A stretch of 64,000 nucleotides of DNA from an uncultured Chryseobacterium sp. (GCA_913775525.1 CAJYLH010000036.1:124001-188000), one strand, 5' to 3'. Shown: positions 1 to 9,111, counted from the first letter of the stretch. Translations and numbers: made by a program. Notes: a model not told the origin generated them from the sequence alone.

Positions 1-1
1 A

Positions 2-460
2 ATAGGATATCAGACTGAAAAAACAACGACAACTTCTACTACAGTATTCGCTAATACAACTGCTACTGCCAAGAATGAAGTAAAAAGACCTGCTTTTGTA
101 GCAAGCCCTTTTGTAAGAAAGTACTGGACTTTAGGTGATAAATTATACATCTTCGGACAACTGGCTGTACCAATGGAATTCGGGAAAACCGAAACTGAAA
201 ACAGCACTACACTTACCAATACCAACGGTACTACCGGGACCAGCTTAACTTCTACTGAAGCTAAATACACTAAAATTGGTGTAACGGTAAAACCAGGTCT
301 GGATTATTTCCTTAACAAAAACTGGTCAATCGAAGCTACGATCGGTGAATTCGGTTACAGCAATACAAAACCAAAAGACGGTGAATCGATCAACAATTAT
401 AACTTCGGTTTAAAATTGTCTTCTGTTACCTTCGGTGTTAAATATGTATTCGCAAAATAA
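2..460 (+). CDS. outer-membrane beta-barrel protein, C-terminal part
   Basis: The gene is cut by the left window edge; the frame is open from base 2 to the stop. The visible 152 residues alternate hydrophobic and polar residues in beta-strand style (KYWTLGDKLYIFGQLAVPM, GLDYFLNKNWSIEATIGEFGY, LSSVTFGVKYVFAK) and end in an aromatic-containing strand, as outer-membrane barrels do. A Thr/Ser/Asn-rich stretch at the left looks like a surface loop. This fits the small OmpW/OMP_b-brl type porin-like proteins common in Bacteroidota. The substrate is unknown. A strong terminator follows. Confidence 0.7.
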   Translation: MGYQTEKTTTTSTTVFANTTATAKNEVKRPAFVASPFVRKYWTLGDKLYIFGQLAVPMEFGKTETENSTTLTNTNGTTGTSLTSTEAKYTKIGVTVKPGLDYFLNKNWSIEATIGEFGYSNTKPKDGESINNYNFGLKLSSVTFGVKYVFAK

Positions 461-483
461 TAAACGAACATATATCTGTAAGG

Positions 484-511
484 GTCCCGGGTTTTCCCGG
501 GGCTTTTTTTT
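484..511 (+). terminator. Rho-independent terminator after the barrel gene
   Basis: An 8-bp stem (GTCCCGGG / CCCGGGGC with one G-T wobble, TTTT loop) is followed by eight T residues. Confidence 0.9.
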
Positions 512-599
512 GGATTCAGCTGTAACGGATAGGATTTTAGTAAGTCGGAAAAGCTGGTGATTAATGAAGAGCAGTCCTGCAAAGTATAGATATCAAGTG

Positions 600-638
600 A
601 TAGCACAAAAACAAATCCGGTTCAGATGAACCGGATTT
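600..638 (-). terminator. Rho-independent terminator of ffh
   Basis: An 11-bp perfect stem (AAATCCGGTTC / GAACCGGATTT, loop AGAT) is followed, reading on the minus strand, by TTTTT. It lies just past the ffh stop codon. Confidence 0.85.
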
Positions 639-664
639 GATATTTTTATACAAAGTCTTAGTCA

Positions 665-2026
665 TTATTTTCCGAACATACCTCCCATACCTGGCATATT
701 CGGCATTTTGCTCATCATCTGCATCATTTGTTTTCCCTGTGGCCCCTGCATCATTTTCATCATTTTTCCCATCTGGTCAAACTGCTTCATCAGCTGGTTC
801 ACGTCTTCAATCTTCCTTCCTGCACCTTTGGCAATCCTCTGTTTTCTCTGTGTATTGATGATGGAAGGCCTTCTTCTTTCATCCGGGGTCATAGAGTAAA
901 TGATGGCTTCAATATGTTTGAATGCGTCATCGCTGATCTCTACATCCTTGATGGCTTTTCCAACTCCAGGGATCATTCCCATCAGGTCTTTCATGTTCCC
1001 CATCTTTTTGATCTGGTTGATCTGTTTCAGGAAGTCATCAAAACCGAATTCATTCTTCGCAATTTTTTTATGAAGCTTTTTAGCCTCTTCCTCGTCAAAC
1101 TGCTCCTGCGCTCTTTCCACTAAGGACACAACGTCTCCCATTCCGAGAATCCTGTCGGCCATCCTTTCCGGGTAGAACAGGTCAAGCGCCTCCATTTTCT
1201 CTCCTGTAGAGATAAATTTAATCGGCTTTTCAACCACGGAACGGATCGTTAAGGCAGCACCCCCTCTGGTATCCCCATCCAGTTTGGTAAGGACCACACC
1301 GTCGAAGTTCAGGGCTTCATTGAATGCCTTGGCTGTATTCACGGCATCCTGGCCCGTCATGGAGTCTACCACAAACAGCGTTTCGTTAGGCTTGATGAAA
1401 TAATGAACCGATTTGATCTCGTTCATCATCTGCTCATCAATTGCCAGACGTCCGGCGGTATCCACGATTACCACATCGTGGCCGTTTGATCTGGCGAAAT
1501 TAATTCCGTTCTCAGCAATCGTAGAAGGATTGGTTGCTCCTTCTTCAGTATATACGGGAACACCGATCTGGCCTCCCAAAACCTTAAGCTGGTCAATCGC
1601 AGCAGGACGGTAGACGTCACACGCAATCAATAAAGGCTTTTTATTTTTTTTCGTTTTTAAATAATTGGCCAGCTTTCCGGAGAAAGTGGTCTTACCGGAA
1701 CCCTGAAGCCCCGCAATAAGAATAACGGATGGTTTTCCAGAAAGGTTGATGCCTTCCTGAGAACCTCCCATAAGATCTACCAGCTCATCATGAACAATTT
1801 TGGTCATCAGCTGCCCCGGAGTAAGGGACGTAAGAACATCCTGTCCTAAAGCTTTATCCTGAACCCTTTTGGTAAGATCCTTGGCTACTTTATAATTAAC
1901 ATCGGCATCCACCAATGCTCTCCGGATCTCCTTTACGGTTTCCGCTACATTGATTTCCGTAATTTTTCCACGTCCGGAAATATTATGAAGCGCCTTGTCT
2001 AATTTTTCCTGTAAACTATTAAACAT
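665..2026 (-). CDS. ffh: signal recognition particle protein Ffh
   Basis: This GTPase binds the SRP RNA and signal sequences of nascent membrane proteins and delivers ribosomes to FtsY at the membrane. The 453 residues have the family's normal length and order: N domain (1-100), G domain with P-loop GLQGSGKTT (106-114), DVYRPAAIDQL (137-147), DTAGRL (189-194) and TKLDGDTRGG (247-256), then a methionine-rich M domain from about residue 295 with MMKMMQGPQGKQMMQMM near the C-terminus. A TAnnTTTG promoter lies just upstream. The RNA partner is encoded on the minus strand near 54.1 kb. Confidence 0.98.
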   Translation of the reverse strand: MFNSLQEKLDKALHNISGRGKITEINVAETVKEIRRALVDADVNYKVAKDLTKRVQDKALGQDVLTSLTPGQLMTKIVHDELVDLMGGSQEGINLSGKPSVILIAGLQGSGKTTFSGKLANYLKTKKNKKPLLIACDVYRPAAIDQLKVLGGQIGVPVYTEEGATNPSTIAENGINFARSNGHDVVIVDTAGRLAIDEQMMNEIKSVHYFIKPNETLFVVDSMTGQDAVNTAKAFNEALNFDGVVLTKLDGDTRGGAALTIRSVVEKPIKFISTGEKMEALDLFYPERMADRILGMGDVVSLVERAQEQFDEEEAKKLHKKIAKNEFGFDDFLKQINQIKKMGNMKDLMGMIPGVGKAIKDVEISDDAFKHIEAIIYSMTPDERRRPSIINTQRKQRIAKGAGRKIEDVNQLMKQFDQMGKMMKMMQGPQGKQMMQMMSKMPNMPGMGGMFGK

Positions 2027-2050
2027 AATCTATTGTACATTATAGGTGTG

Positions 2051-2058
2051 CAAAAATA
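2051..2058 (-). promoter_or_regulatory. Bacteroidota -7 box for ffh
   Basis: On the minus strand this reads TATTTTTG, a match to TAnnTTTG, with TTTG 22 nt further upstream. The ffh start codon is about 25 nt downstream. Confidence 0.6.
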
Positions 2059-2186
2059 CGGAATAATTTTTAAAATATTTCAAATGCGTTATTTTTAAAT
2101 GATTCAACCTGCCATTATGTTCACCATAATCTTCTCTAACTCATTAATGACTTTTTTTATATATATTATAATGCTAATTTCGCAGC

Positions 2187-2456
2187 ATGAATATTGGGAA
2201 CTGTTTAATTGTTCTGCTCCTGGCAGTTTTGCTGAATATTGTTGTCTACATGGTTTTTCGTAAATACCTGTACGGGAAGCCGGATGCAGGGATGAAGTTC
2301 TTAGCCGTTAACATTTTCAAAGACATCGTTTGGCTCGTCGTTTCTCTGATGATCGCTGATAAGACCAGGGAGAATTTTTTATTTATTGTTATCTGCTTTA
2401 TTGTTGCTTCCATACTTATTTACGGATCGGTAATAAAACGCATTAATAAATCGTGA
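2187..2456 (+). CDS. small membrane protein upstream of atpB
   Basis: I do not recognise the family from sequence. The 89 residues contain about three hydrophobic segments (roughly 5-24, 41-58, 64-83) separated by short charged stretches (RKYLYGKPD, DKTREN), and end in a basic tail. It precedes atpB in the same direction, where AtpI/Fo-assembly-type small membrane proteins often sit in Bacteroidota ATP synthase operons. That role is inferred from position only. A separate TAnnTTTG promoter between it and atpB suggests the two can be transcribed independently. Confidence 0.6.
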   Translation: MNIGNCLIVLLLAVLLNIVVYMVFRKYLYGKPDAGMKFLAVNIFKDIVWLVVSLMIADKTRENFLFIVICFIVASILIYGSVIKRINKS

Positions 2457-2510
2457 TTTTTTTGATGATAAAAATCAATTTTTAATATTGGTAAAGTTTA
2501 ATAAAATCAA

Positions 2511-2518
2511 TATATTTG
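2511..2518 (+). promoter_or_regulatory. -7 box of the ATP synthase operon
   Basis: TATATTTG matches TAnnTTTG exactly. A TTG lies 20 nt upstream as the -33 element. The atpB start is 20 nt downstream. Confidence 0.75.
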
Positions 2519-2538
2519 CACACGATTAAAAAAGAGAT

Positions 2539-3666
2539 ATGAACAGAAAGATTTCTTCATTATTTTTCGCATTTTTATTTGTATTGATGAGTGGTTTAGC
2601 TACTGCTCAGCATACTTCTGAGGGCGAAATGCCGGCTGAAAAAATTGAACAGAAGGAAGGTTTTAATGCTACTGAAATGATCATGGAGCACATTGGCGAT
2701 TCCAATGAATGGCATTTGTGGACCACAAAAGATGATAGCGGTGAAGAACATCATGTTTCAATTCCTTTACCAGTAATTATTAAGGATAATGAAGGTTGGC
2801 ATACGTTTCTTTCTAAAGATATTGCCCATGGCCACGAACATGACGGATATACTTTAGAGCACGGACAGGTTGTTTCTACCAAAGGAATCCAGAAAGCAAC
2901 TCTTTTTGCGCTGATCAGCGGAAAGCAGAAATCAAATGAAGTTTTTTTCGATTTATCAATCACTAAGAATACCGCTTCCATGTTACTGTCTGTTATTTTT
3001 ATGGCAGTCGTATTTATGGGGATGGCGAGAGGATATAAAAAATCACAGCTTCCTAAAGGTATCGGGAAAGTAATGGAGCCGGTTATTGTATTCATCAGAG
3101 ATGAAGTGGCTATTCCGAATATCGGATCTGTCAAGTATAAAAGATATATGCCTTATCTTTTAACTGCATTTTTCTTTATCTGGTTCAACAACCTTTTCGG
3201 ATTGATTCCTTTCTTCCCTGGAGGAGCTAACCTTACCGGAAATATCGCTGTAACGGCTGTACTGGCTATTATTACTTTATTAATTACCTTATTCAGTGCC
3301 AATAAAGATTACTGGAAGCATATTTTCATGCCGCCGGTTCCGATCTTGTTATATCCGATTATGGTTCCTATTGAGATCATCGGGGTATTTACAAAGCCTT
3401 TTGCTTTGATGATGCGACTTTTCGCCAACGTTACAGCAGGTCACATTATGATCCTTGCGATTATTTCCCTGATCTTCATTTTCAAAACGCCTTACTTAGG
3501 GTTCGCATCTGTACCACTGGCATTATTTGTTTCTGTACTTGAATTATTGGTTGCAGCACTACAGGCCTATATTTTTACTGTATTATCTGCCTTATTCATA
3601 GGTATCGCAGTAGCAGAACACGAGCATGAACATGGTCATCATGATGAACATTCAGCAGCGCATTAA
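2539..3666 (+). CDS. atpB: F1Fo ATP synthase subunit a
   Basis: Membrane stator subunit that forms the two proton half-channels against the c-ring. The protein is 375 residues, about 100 longer than the E. coli subunit. The extra part is N-terminal: a signal-peptide-like start (residues 1-24, ending ATAQ), then a hydrophilic region of about 115 residues rich in Glu and His. The conserved core begins near residue 145; the essential arginine is R293 in MMRLFANVTAGH. The tail EHEHEHGHHDEHSAAH is strikingly His-rich. First gene of the operon atpB-E-F-H-A-G. Confidence 0.97.
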   Translation: MNRKISSLFFAFLFVLMSGLATAQHTSEGEMPAEKIEQKEGFNATEMIMEHIGDSNEWHLWTTKDDSGEEHHVSIPLPVIIKDNEGWHTFLSKDIAHGHEHDGYTLEHGQVVSTKGIQKATLFALISGKQKSNEVFFDLSITKNTASMLLSVIFMAVVFMGMARGYKKSQLPKGIGKVMEPVIVFIRDEVAIPNIGSVKYKRYMPYLLTAFFFIWFNNLFGLIPFFPGGANLTGNIAVTAVLAIITLLITLFSANKDYWKHIFMPPVPILLYPIMVPIEIIGVFTKPFALMMRLFANVTAGHIMILAIISLIFIFKTPYLGFASVPLALFVSVLELLVAALQAYIFTVLSALFIGIAVAEHEHEHGHHDEHSAAH

Positions 3667-3702
3667 TAAGAAAATAAATTTTAACTATAAATATTTATCA
3701 TT

Positions 3703-3921
3703 ATGGATTTATCAACTGGAGCAGGATTAATTTACGTAGGTATCGGTTTAGCAGTACTAGGAGTAGGTCTTGGTATCGGTAAAATTGGTGGTCACGCAAT
3801 GGATGCTATCGCCAGACAGCCGGAACAAGCTGGTAAGATTCAGGGAGCAATGCTTATTGCTGCTGGTCTTATTGAAGGTGCTGGTCTTATCGCGATCATC
3901 TTCGGTGCTTTCATCAAGTAA
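3703..3921 (+). CDS. atpE: F1Fo ATP synthase subunit c
   Basis: Proteolipid that forms the rotating c-ring. The 72 residues form a two-helix hairpin: Gly-rich helix 1 (VGIGLAVLGVGLGIGKIGG), the polar loop RQPE (38-41), and helix 2 carrying the ion-binding carboxylate E58 in LIEGAGL. The residue after E58 is Gly, not Ser/Thr, which fits H+ rather than Na+ coupling (inference from known Na+ rings). A strong hairpin follows directly, see 3940-3979. Confidence 0.97.
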   Translation: MDLSTGAGLIYVGIGLAVLGVGLGIGKIGGHAMDAIARQPEQAGKIQGAMLIAAGLIEGAGLIAIIFGAFIK

Positions 3922-3939
3922 TTGATCCTCAGAAAAAAT

Positions 3940-3979
3940 ATTCTTAGCAGTGAGCGGTTGGCTGCTGCTAAGAATTTTT
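3940..3979 (+). promoter_or_regulatory. intra-operon hairpin between atpE and atpF
   Basis: The stem TTCTTAGCAG / CTGCTAAGAA (10 bp, plus one A-T pair) closes a 14-nt loop and is followed by TTTTT. It looks like a partial terminator or a 3'-end stabiliser for atpE mRNA. It could raise subunit c output over the downstream genes, as the c-ring needs many copies per enzyme. The stem is seen; the function is inferred. Confidence 0.6.
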
Positions 3980-4023
3980 AAACAATCCATAAAAAATTAG
4001 TATCAAAAAAAGAATTTACAGAT

Positions 4024-4518
4024 ATGGGAATTATTGAACCTGGAATTGGACTTTTGTTTTGGATGACACTTACTTTTGTTGTCCTGTTGTTTCTTCTGGC
4101 AAAATTTGCATGGAAACCTATCGTTAATGCGGTTAATGACAGAGAAACTTCTATCGTAGACGCCCTTAATCAGGCTACTTTAGCCAGAAAAGAAATGGAA
4201 ACGCTGAAAGAAGATAACGAAAGAATCATCCGTGAGGCTAAAATCGAAAGAGATGCGATCCTTAAAGAGGCGAGAGAAATCAAGGACAGAATTGTAGGAG
4301 AAGCTAAAGATGTAGCTAAAGCAGAAGGAGACAGAATGATCGAGGCCGCTAAGCAAACCATTGAAACTGAGAAAAACGCAGCAATGGCTGATATCAAAAC
4401 TCAGATCGGAGCTATTTCTGTAAATATTGCCGAGTCTATCCTGAAGCAGAAGCTGGATAACAGTGAAGCACAGAACGAATTAGTTCAGAATTATTTAAAC
4501 CAATCAAACCTTAACTAA
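4024..4518 (+). CDS. atpF: F1Fo ATP synthase subunit b
   Basis: Peripheral stalk subunit. The 164 residues begin with one membrane helix (GLLFWMTLTFVVLLFLLAKFAWKPI, about 8-32) containing the typical FAWKPI end, followed by a long charged heptad-like coiled coil rich in Ala, Glu, Lys and Arg. Normal length for the family. It sits 5' of atpH with a 2-nt gap, so the two stalk genes are probably translationally coupled. Confidence 0.96.
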   Translation: MGIIEPGIGLLFWMTLTFVVLLFLLAKFAWKPIVNAVNDRETSIVDALNQATLARKEMETLKEDNERIIREAKIERDAILKEAREIKDRIVGEAKDVAKAEGDRMIEAAKQTIETEKNAAMADIKTQIGAISVNIAESILKQKLDNSEAQNELVQNYLNQSNLN

Positions 4519-4520
4519 GA

Positions 4521-5060
4521 ATGCTTACCTCTAAAGTAGCTAAAAGATACGCACAGGGTTTGCTTGATTTTACCAATGAATCAGGCCAGACGGCTACCGT
4601 ATTTTCTGAAATGAAGGACGTGGCAAAACTGATGTCTGAATCTACAGACCTCAATAAGTTTTTCCTCACTCCTTATATAGATACCAAAAAGAAAGTGGAA
4701 GTGGCATCCCTGATTTTTAAAGGACTTTCTGCTTCTTCTCAAAACCTGATTACCTTGGTAATCAGACACGGGCGTGAAAATCAGATCAAAAATATAGCTC
4801 AGGAATTCATTAAAAAAGTAGAAGATATCAACGGAGTACAAAGAATTACTCTTACTACTGCTACACAGTTATCCAGAGAGAATATCGATCAGATCTTAAA
4901 ATCTACCAATCTGGTTAAACATGATTCTAAATTTGACCTTCAGGTCAATGTGAATCCTGAAATCCTGGGTGGTTACATCCTGAGAGTAGGTGACCAGCAG
5001 GTAGACGCATCGGTAAAGTCTAAGCTTAACAACATTAAGAAAGATTTCCGTTTGAACTAA
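4521..5060 (+). CDS. atpH: F1Fo ATP synthase subunit delta
   Basis: OSCP/delta subunit linking the peripheral stalk to the top of F1. The 179 residues start with the usual SKVAKRYAQGLLDF and carry the C-terminal signature region with NPEILGGYILRVGDQQVDASVKSKL. Length is typical. It follows atpF after 2 nt and precedes atpA by 62 nt; that gap contains a 9-bp AT-rich hairpin (ATATTCAAA / TTTGAATAT, 5064-5086). Confidence 0.96.
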   Translation: MLTSKVAKRYAQGLLDFTNESGQTATVFSEMKDVAKLMSESTDLNKFFLTPYIDTKKKVEVASLIFKGLSASSQNLITLVIRHGRENQIKNIAQEFIKKVEDINGVQRITLTTATQLSRENIDQILKSTNLVKHDSKFDLQVNVNPEILGGYILRVGDQQVDASVKSKLNNIKKDFRLN

Positions 5061-5122
5061 TTAATATTCAAATTAATTTTGAATATACATTATTGAAATA
5101 ATTAAGAAAAAACAACCATACA

Positions 5123-6700
5123 ATGGCAGAAATAAATCCGGCAGAAGTATCTGCGATCTTAAAACAGCAATTGGCCAACTTCGATACTCAATCCAATGTT
5201 GAGGAAGTAGGTACAGTTTTAACCATCGGTGATGGTATTGCCCGTGTTTACGGGTTAGAAAACGTACAATACGGAGAGTTGGTAAAGTTTTCTAGTGATG
5301 TGGAAGGTATTGTACTTAACCTTGAAGAAGACAACGTAGGTGTTGCTTTATTGGGGGAAAGTAAATTGGTAAAAGAAGGGGATACCGTAAAAAGAACCAA
5401 CAGAATCTCTTCTATAAAAGTAGGAGAAGGAATGTTAGGAAGAGTAGTGGATACCCTGGGTAACGCTATCGATGGTAAAGGCCCTATTACCGGGGATTTA
5501 TACGAAATGCCATTGGAAAGAAAAGCTCCCGGAGTAATCTACAGACAGCCGGTAACCGAACCGTTACAGTCCGGTATCGTAGCGATCGACTCTATGATCC
5601 CTGTAGGAAGAGGACAAAGAGAGCTGATCATCGGTGACAGACAGACCGGTAAAACTACGGTTGCCATCGATACGATCATCAACCAGAAAGAATTTTATGA
5701 AGCAGGCAAGCCTGTGTATTGTATATATGTAGCGATCGGACAGAAAGCTTCCACCGTTGCACAGATCGTTAAAACCCTTTCTGATAAAGGAGCTTTAGCC
5801 TATACGGTAATTGTTGCGGCTAACGCATCAGATCCGGTTCCTATGCAGGTATATTCTGCTATGGCAGGGGCTGCGATCGGTGAGTTCTTCAGGGATACCG
5901 GTAGACCGGCTTTGATCGTTTATGATGATTTATCCAAGCAGGCGGTTGCTTACCGTGAGCTTTCCCTTCTATTGAGAAGACCACCGGGCCGTGAAGCATA
6001 TCCTGGAGACGTATTCTACCTTCACTCAAGATTATTGGAAAGAGCAGCGAAAGTAATTGCTGATGACAATATCGCGAGCCAGATGAATGACTTACCGGAA
6101 TCCCTTAAGCCAATCGTGAAAGGAGGAGGATCTTTAACAGCCCTTCCGATCATCGAAACTCAGGCAGGTGACGTTTCCGCGTATATCCCAACCAACGTAA
6201 TCTCCATTACAGACGGACAGATCTTCCTTGAATCTGACTTATTCAACTCAGGGGTACGTCCTGCGATCAACGTAGGGATCTCTGTATCCAGAGTAGGAGG
6301 TAACGCTCAGATCAAATCTATGAAAAAAGTATCCGGTACATTGAAGCTTGACCAGGCTCAGTACAAGGAACTTGAAGCGTTTGCTAAATTCGGTTCTGAC
6401 CTTGATGCTTCCACTCTTGCGGTAATTTCCAAAGGAGAAAGAAACGTGGAGATCCTTAAGCAGCCGGTAAACTCTCCGCTTCCGGTAGACAGCCAGGTAG
6501 CCATGATCTACGCAGGTACAGAAAACTTATTGAGAAACGTTCCGATCAGAAAAGTAAAAGAATTCCAGGTAGAATATATCAACTTCTTAAGATCCAAGCA
6601 TCCGGATACTATGGCTGCGATCAAAGCAGGTAAGATCGATGATTCTATTACCAGCGTCCTTAAACAGGCCGCTAATGATCTGGCTTCAAAATATAACTAA
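5123..6700 (+). CDS. atpA: F1Fo ATP synthase subunit alpha
   Basis: Non-catalytic nucleotide-binding subunit of the F1 hexamer. The 525 residues contain the Walker A GDRQTGKT (171-178), [20 protein letters not shown] (Walker B region, about 264-283) and the arginine finger R390 in ISVSRVGG. Full length. Its catalytic partner beta (atpD) and epsilon (atpC) are not in this operon or window, the usual split arrangement in Bacteroidota. Confidence 0.98.
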   Translation: MAEINPAEVSAILKQQLANFDTQSNVEEVGTVLTIGDGIARVYGLENVQYGELVKFSSDVEGIVLNLEEDNVGVALLGESKLVKEGDTVKRTNRISSIKVGEGMLGRVVDTLGNAIDGKGPITGDLYEMPLERKAPGVIYRQPVTEPLQSGIVAIDSMIPVGRGQRELIIGDRQTGKTTVAIDTIINQKEFYEAGKPVYCIYVAIGQKASTVAQIVKTLSDKGALAYTVIVAANASDPVPMQVYSAMAGAAIGEFFRDTGRPALIVYDDLSKQAVAYRELSLLLRRPPGREAYPGDVFYLHSRLLERAAKVIADDNIASQMNDLPESLKPIVKGGGSLTALPIIETQAGDVSAYIPTNVISITDGQIFLESDLFNSGVRPAINVGISVSRVGGNAQIKSMKKVSGTLKLDQAQYKELEAFAKFGSDLDASTLAVISKGERNVEILKQPVNSPLPVDSQVAMIYAGTENLLRNVPIRKVKEFQVEYINFLRSKHPDTMAAIKAGKIDDSITSVLKQAANDLASKYN

Positions 6701-6702
6701 AA

Positions 6703-6778
6703 TTAGTTGATGGTTGTTGGCTGATAGTTGACAGAATTTTCTAGAACTAGCAGCCAACAGCCGACAACCAACAACTAA
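6703..6778. repeat. heptamer-built inverted repeat between atpA and atpG
   Basis: The left arm 6703-6730 (units such as GTTGATG, GTTGTTG, GCTGATA) and the right arm 6751-6778 (AACAGCC, GACAACC, AACAACT) pair at nearly all of 28 positions, with a few mismatches and two G-T wobbles. The loop holds TCTAGA. The right arm ends 8 nt before the atpG start codon. Confidence 0.8.
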
Positions 6779-6785
6779 ACCCAAT

Positions 6786-7649
6786 ATGGCAAACTTAAAA
6801 GAAATACGAGGCAGAATTACGTCAATTTCATCAACGATGCAGATTACCCGTGCCATGAAAATGGTTTCGGCAGCGAAACTGAAGAAAGCACAGGATGCGA
6901 TCGTGATGTTGAGACCGTACTCAGAAAAACTGCAGGAACTGATTGAGAATGTAAATTCCAGCTCAGATCCTGATCAGATTTCCATATATGCCCAGAAAAG
7001 ACCGGTGAAAAGAGTGCTTTTCATTGCTGTTACTTCAAACAGGGGTCTTGCAGGTGCTTTCAATTCATCCATTGTGAAAGAACTGAACATCCAGTTCCAG
7101 AATCAGTCACAGTATGAAGTTGAAGTACTGCCTATCGGTAAAAAAGCATATGATGCAGTAAGAAAAAACCGTAAGGTATTTGCTAATGAAAGTGCGGTTT
7201 ATGACAATCTGAACTTTGATGTAGTGGCTAACGTTACCGAAGGGGTAATGACCAGCTTCAGAGAAGGGAAGTTTGATGAAGTATACCTTATCTATAACAA
7301 GTTCGTGAATGCGGCTACGCAGGAAGTAACCACAGAGCAGCTTCTTCCGATTTCAATGCCTGAAACTACAGAACCTCAGGTGGAAACGGATTACATCTTT
7401 GAACCTAACAGGGCTGAAATCCTGGATAACCTGATCCCTAAGTCCATCAAGACCCAGGTATTTAAGGCCATCCTTGATTCCGTAGCATCTGAACACGGGG
7501 CAAGAATGACGGCGATGCATAAAGCGACAGATAATGCGCAGGCACTGAAGAATGATCTTGTGATCTTCTATAACAAAGCAAGACAGGCGGCTATTACCAA
7601 TGAAATCCTTGAAATTGTTTCCGGAGCGGAGGCACTGAAAGGATCGTAA
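6786..7649 (+). CDS. atpG: F1Fo ATP synthase subunit gamma
   Basis: Central rotating shaft of F1. The 287 residues begin with the conserved MANLKEIRGRITSISSTMQI helix and AMKMVSAAKLKKAQ, and end with the matching C-terminal helix TDNAQALKNDLVIFYNKARQ. It is the last gene of this ATP synthase operon and is closed by a terminator. The gap from atpA holds the inverted repeat at 6703-6778, which might lower gamma relative to alpha (needed 1:3). Confidence 0.97.
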   Translation: MANLKEIRGRITSISSTMQITRAMKMVSAAKLKKAQDAIVMLRPYSEKLQELIENVNSSSDPDQISIYAQKRPVKRVLFIAVTSNRGLAGAFNSSIVKELNIQFQNQSQYEVEVLPIGKKAYDAVRKNRKVFANESAVYDNLNFDVVANVTEGVMTSFREGKFDEVYLIYNKFVNAATQEVTTEQLLPISMPETTEPQVETDYIFEPNRAEILDNLIPKSIKTQVFKAILDSVASEHGARMTAMHKATDNAQALKNDLVIFYNKARQAAITNEILEIVSGAEALKGS

Positions 7650-7673
7650 CGGACGATACCAATAAAATACGAG

Positions 7674-7700
7674 AGCACCGATGATTCGGTGCTTTTTTTG
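7674..7700 (+). terminator. terminator of the ATP synthase operon
   Basis: An 8-bp stem AGCACCGA / TCGGTGCT with TGAT loop is followed by a run of seven T. Confidence 0.9.
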
Positions 7701-7716
7701 TTATTTTTATTTTGTA

Positions 7717-7724
7717 TATATTTG
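7717..7724 (+). promoter_or_regulatory. -7 box upstream of the CorC-type gene
   Basis: TATATTTG matches TAnnTTTG; the start codon is 28 nt downstream. Transcription would restart here after the ATP synthase terminator. Confidence 0.65.
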
Positions 7725-7752
7725 TACCCATAAATTTTATATTCATTTCTAA

Positions 7753-9111
7753 ATGGACTCGGACATAGTCAGGCTACTGTTAGCCGTATTTCTTGTTTTA
7801 CTTAATGGCTTTTTCGTAGCCGCAGAATTTTCGATTGTTAAAGTTCGTTACTCACAAATCCAGATAAAAGCCGCAGAAGGAAATTCTATGGCCAAGCAGG
7901 CGGAGCATATCATCAAGCACCTTGATGAATACCTTTCCGCCACACAATTAGGTATTACCTTAGCATCTCTTGCCTTAGGTTGGGTAGGAGAAAGTGCGCT
8001 TCACCATATTGTTGAAAATATCTTCAATTCGCTTAATGTCGATCTGAGCGGTTCTACCATTACTTCAATTTCCATCATCATCAGTTTCGTCCTGATCACC
8101 ATTATGCATATTGTATTCGGTGAGCTGATCCCAAAATCTATTGCGATAAGGAAGTCTGAAGCCACTACAATGGCAACAGCAGTTCCGCTAAGAGGTTTTT
8201 ATACCGTATTCAAGCCGTTTATATGGCTGATGAACTCGATGTCGAATGGCTTTTTAAGGCTTATTAAGATCCATCCTGCTTCCGAACAGGAGATTCACTC
8301 CACCGAAGAATTGCAGTTGCTGGTAAAGCAAAGTGCCGACAGCGGGGAAATTGAAGAGGAAAATTATGAGATCATTAAAAATGCTTTCGATTTTACGGAT
8401 CACTCTGCAAAGCAGATCATGGTTCCGAGGCAGAATATTACCTCCATCGATTTTGAAGAAGACGTCAATGAGATCATCAATACCATTATGGAGAGCGGTT
8501 ATTCCAGGATCCCGGTGTATCTGGATTCCATTGATAATGTTATCGGTATTTTATATACCAAGGAGATTATAAGGGAATTCGTACGCAGAAAAGGGGAACT
8601 GACGCATGAAGACCTGAAAGAGCTGATGCGCGATGCCTTCTTTGTGGTAGGAAGCAAGAAAATTTCTGACCTTCTTAAGATCTTCCAGCAGAAAAAACAG
8701 CATCTGGCCATTGTCATTGATGAATTTGGCGGTACCGAAGGAATCATAACCCTGGAAGATATCCTGGAAGAACTGGTAGGAGAAATTCAGGATGAAGAAG
8801 ATGAAGAGGATAAAGTGGTGGATAAAATCGGTGACAATACCTATTGGGTACAGGCTACGCAGCCACTGGATGAAATCAACGAACACTTGCCTAAGAAACT
8901 TACCCTTTCGGAAGAAAGTGAATACAATACATTGGCAGGATTTATCCTCCATGCCCTGGAAGATATCCCTGAAGAGAACCAGGAATTTGATCTTGAGGGC
9001 TACCACTTCAAAATTCTGAAGATGAATAACAAAAGTGTAGAGCTAGTGGAACTGGTCTATGAAGAACCTAATATCACTAATAATTTAGCCGATACCATCG
9101 GTGAAGTATAA
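7753..9111 (+). CDS. CNNM/CBS/CorC_HlyC-type transporter (hemolysin family)
   Basis: Integral membrane protein of the CNNM group, linked to Mg2+/Co2+ transport; old annotations call it hemolysin. The 452 residues show an N-terminal membrane domain (about 5-190; LLLAVFLVLLNGFFVAAEFSIVK, LGITLASLALGWVGE, GELIPKSIAIRK), a CBS pair (about 210-340, IMVPRQNITSIDF and AIVIDEFGGTEGIITLEDILEE), and a C-terminal CorC_HlyC domain. The related GldE of gliding flavobacteria is an alternative name, but no other gld gene is nearby. clpS follows after 14 nt. Confidence 0.9.
   Translation: MDSDIVRLLLAVFLVLLNGFFVAAEFSIVKVRYSQIQIKAAEGNSMAKQAEHIIKHLDEYLSATQLGITLASLALGWVGESALHHIVENIFNSLNVDLSGSTITSISIIISFVLITIMHIVFGELIPKSIAIRKSEATTMATAVPLRGFYTVFKPFIWLMNSMSNGFLRLIKIHPASEQEIHSTEELQLLVKQSADSGEIEEENYEIIKNAFDFTDHSAKQIMVPRQNITSIDFEEDVNEIINTIMESGYSRIPVYLDSIDNVIGILYTKEIIREFVRRKGELTHEDLKELMRDAFFVVGSKKISDLLKIFQQKKQHLAIVIDEFGGTEGIITLEDILEELVGEIQDEEDEEDKVVDKIGDNTYWVQATQPLDEINEHLPKKLTLSEESEYNTLAGFILHALEDIPEENQEFDLEGYHFKILKMNNKSVELVELVYEEPNITNNLADTIGEV

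Noticed and set aside
7753-9111. GldE gliding motility protein as a firm name
   Set aside because: Domain order fits, but no other gliding gene lies near and the general CNNM/CBS/CorC name is safer.
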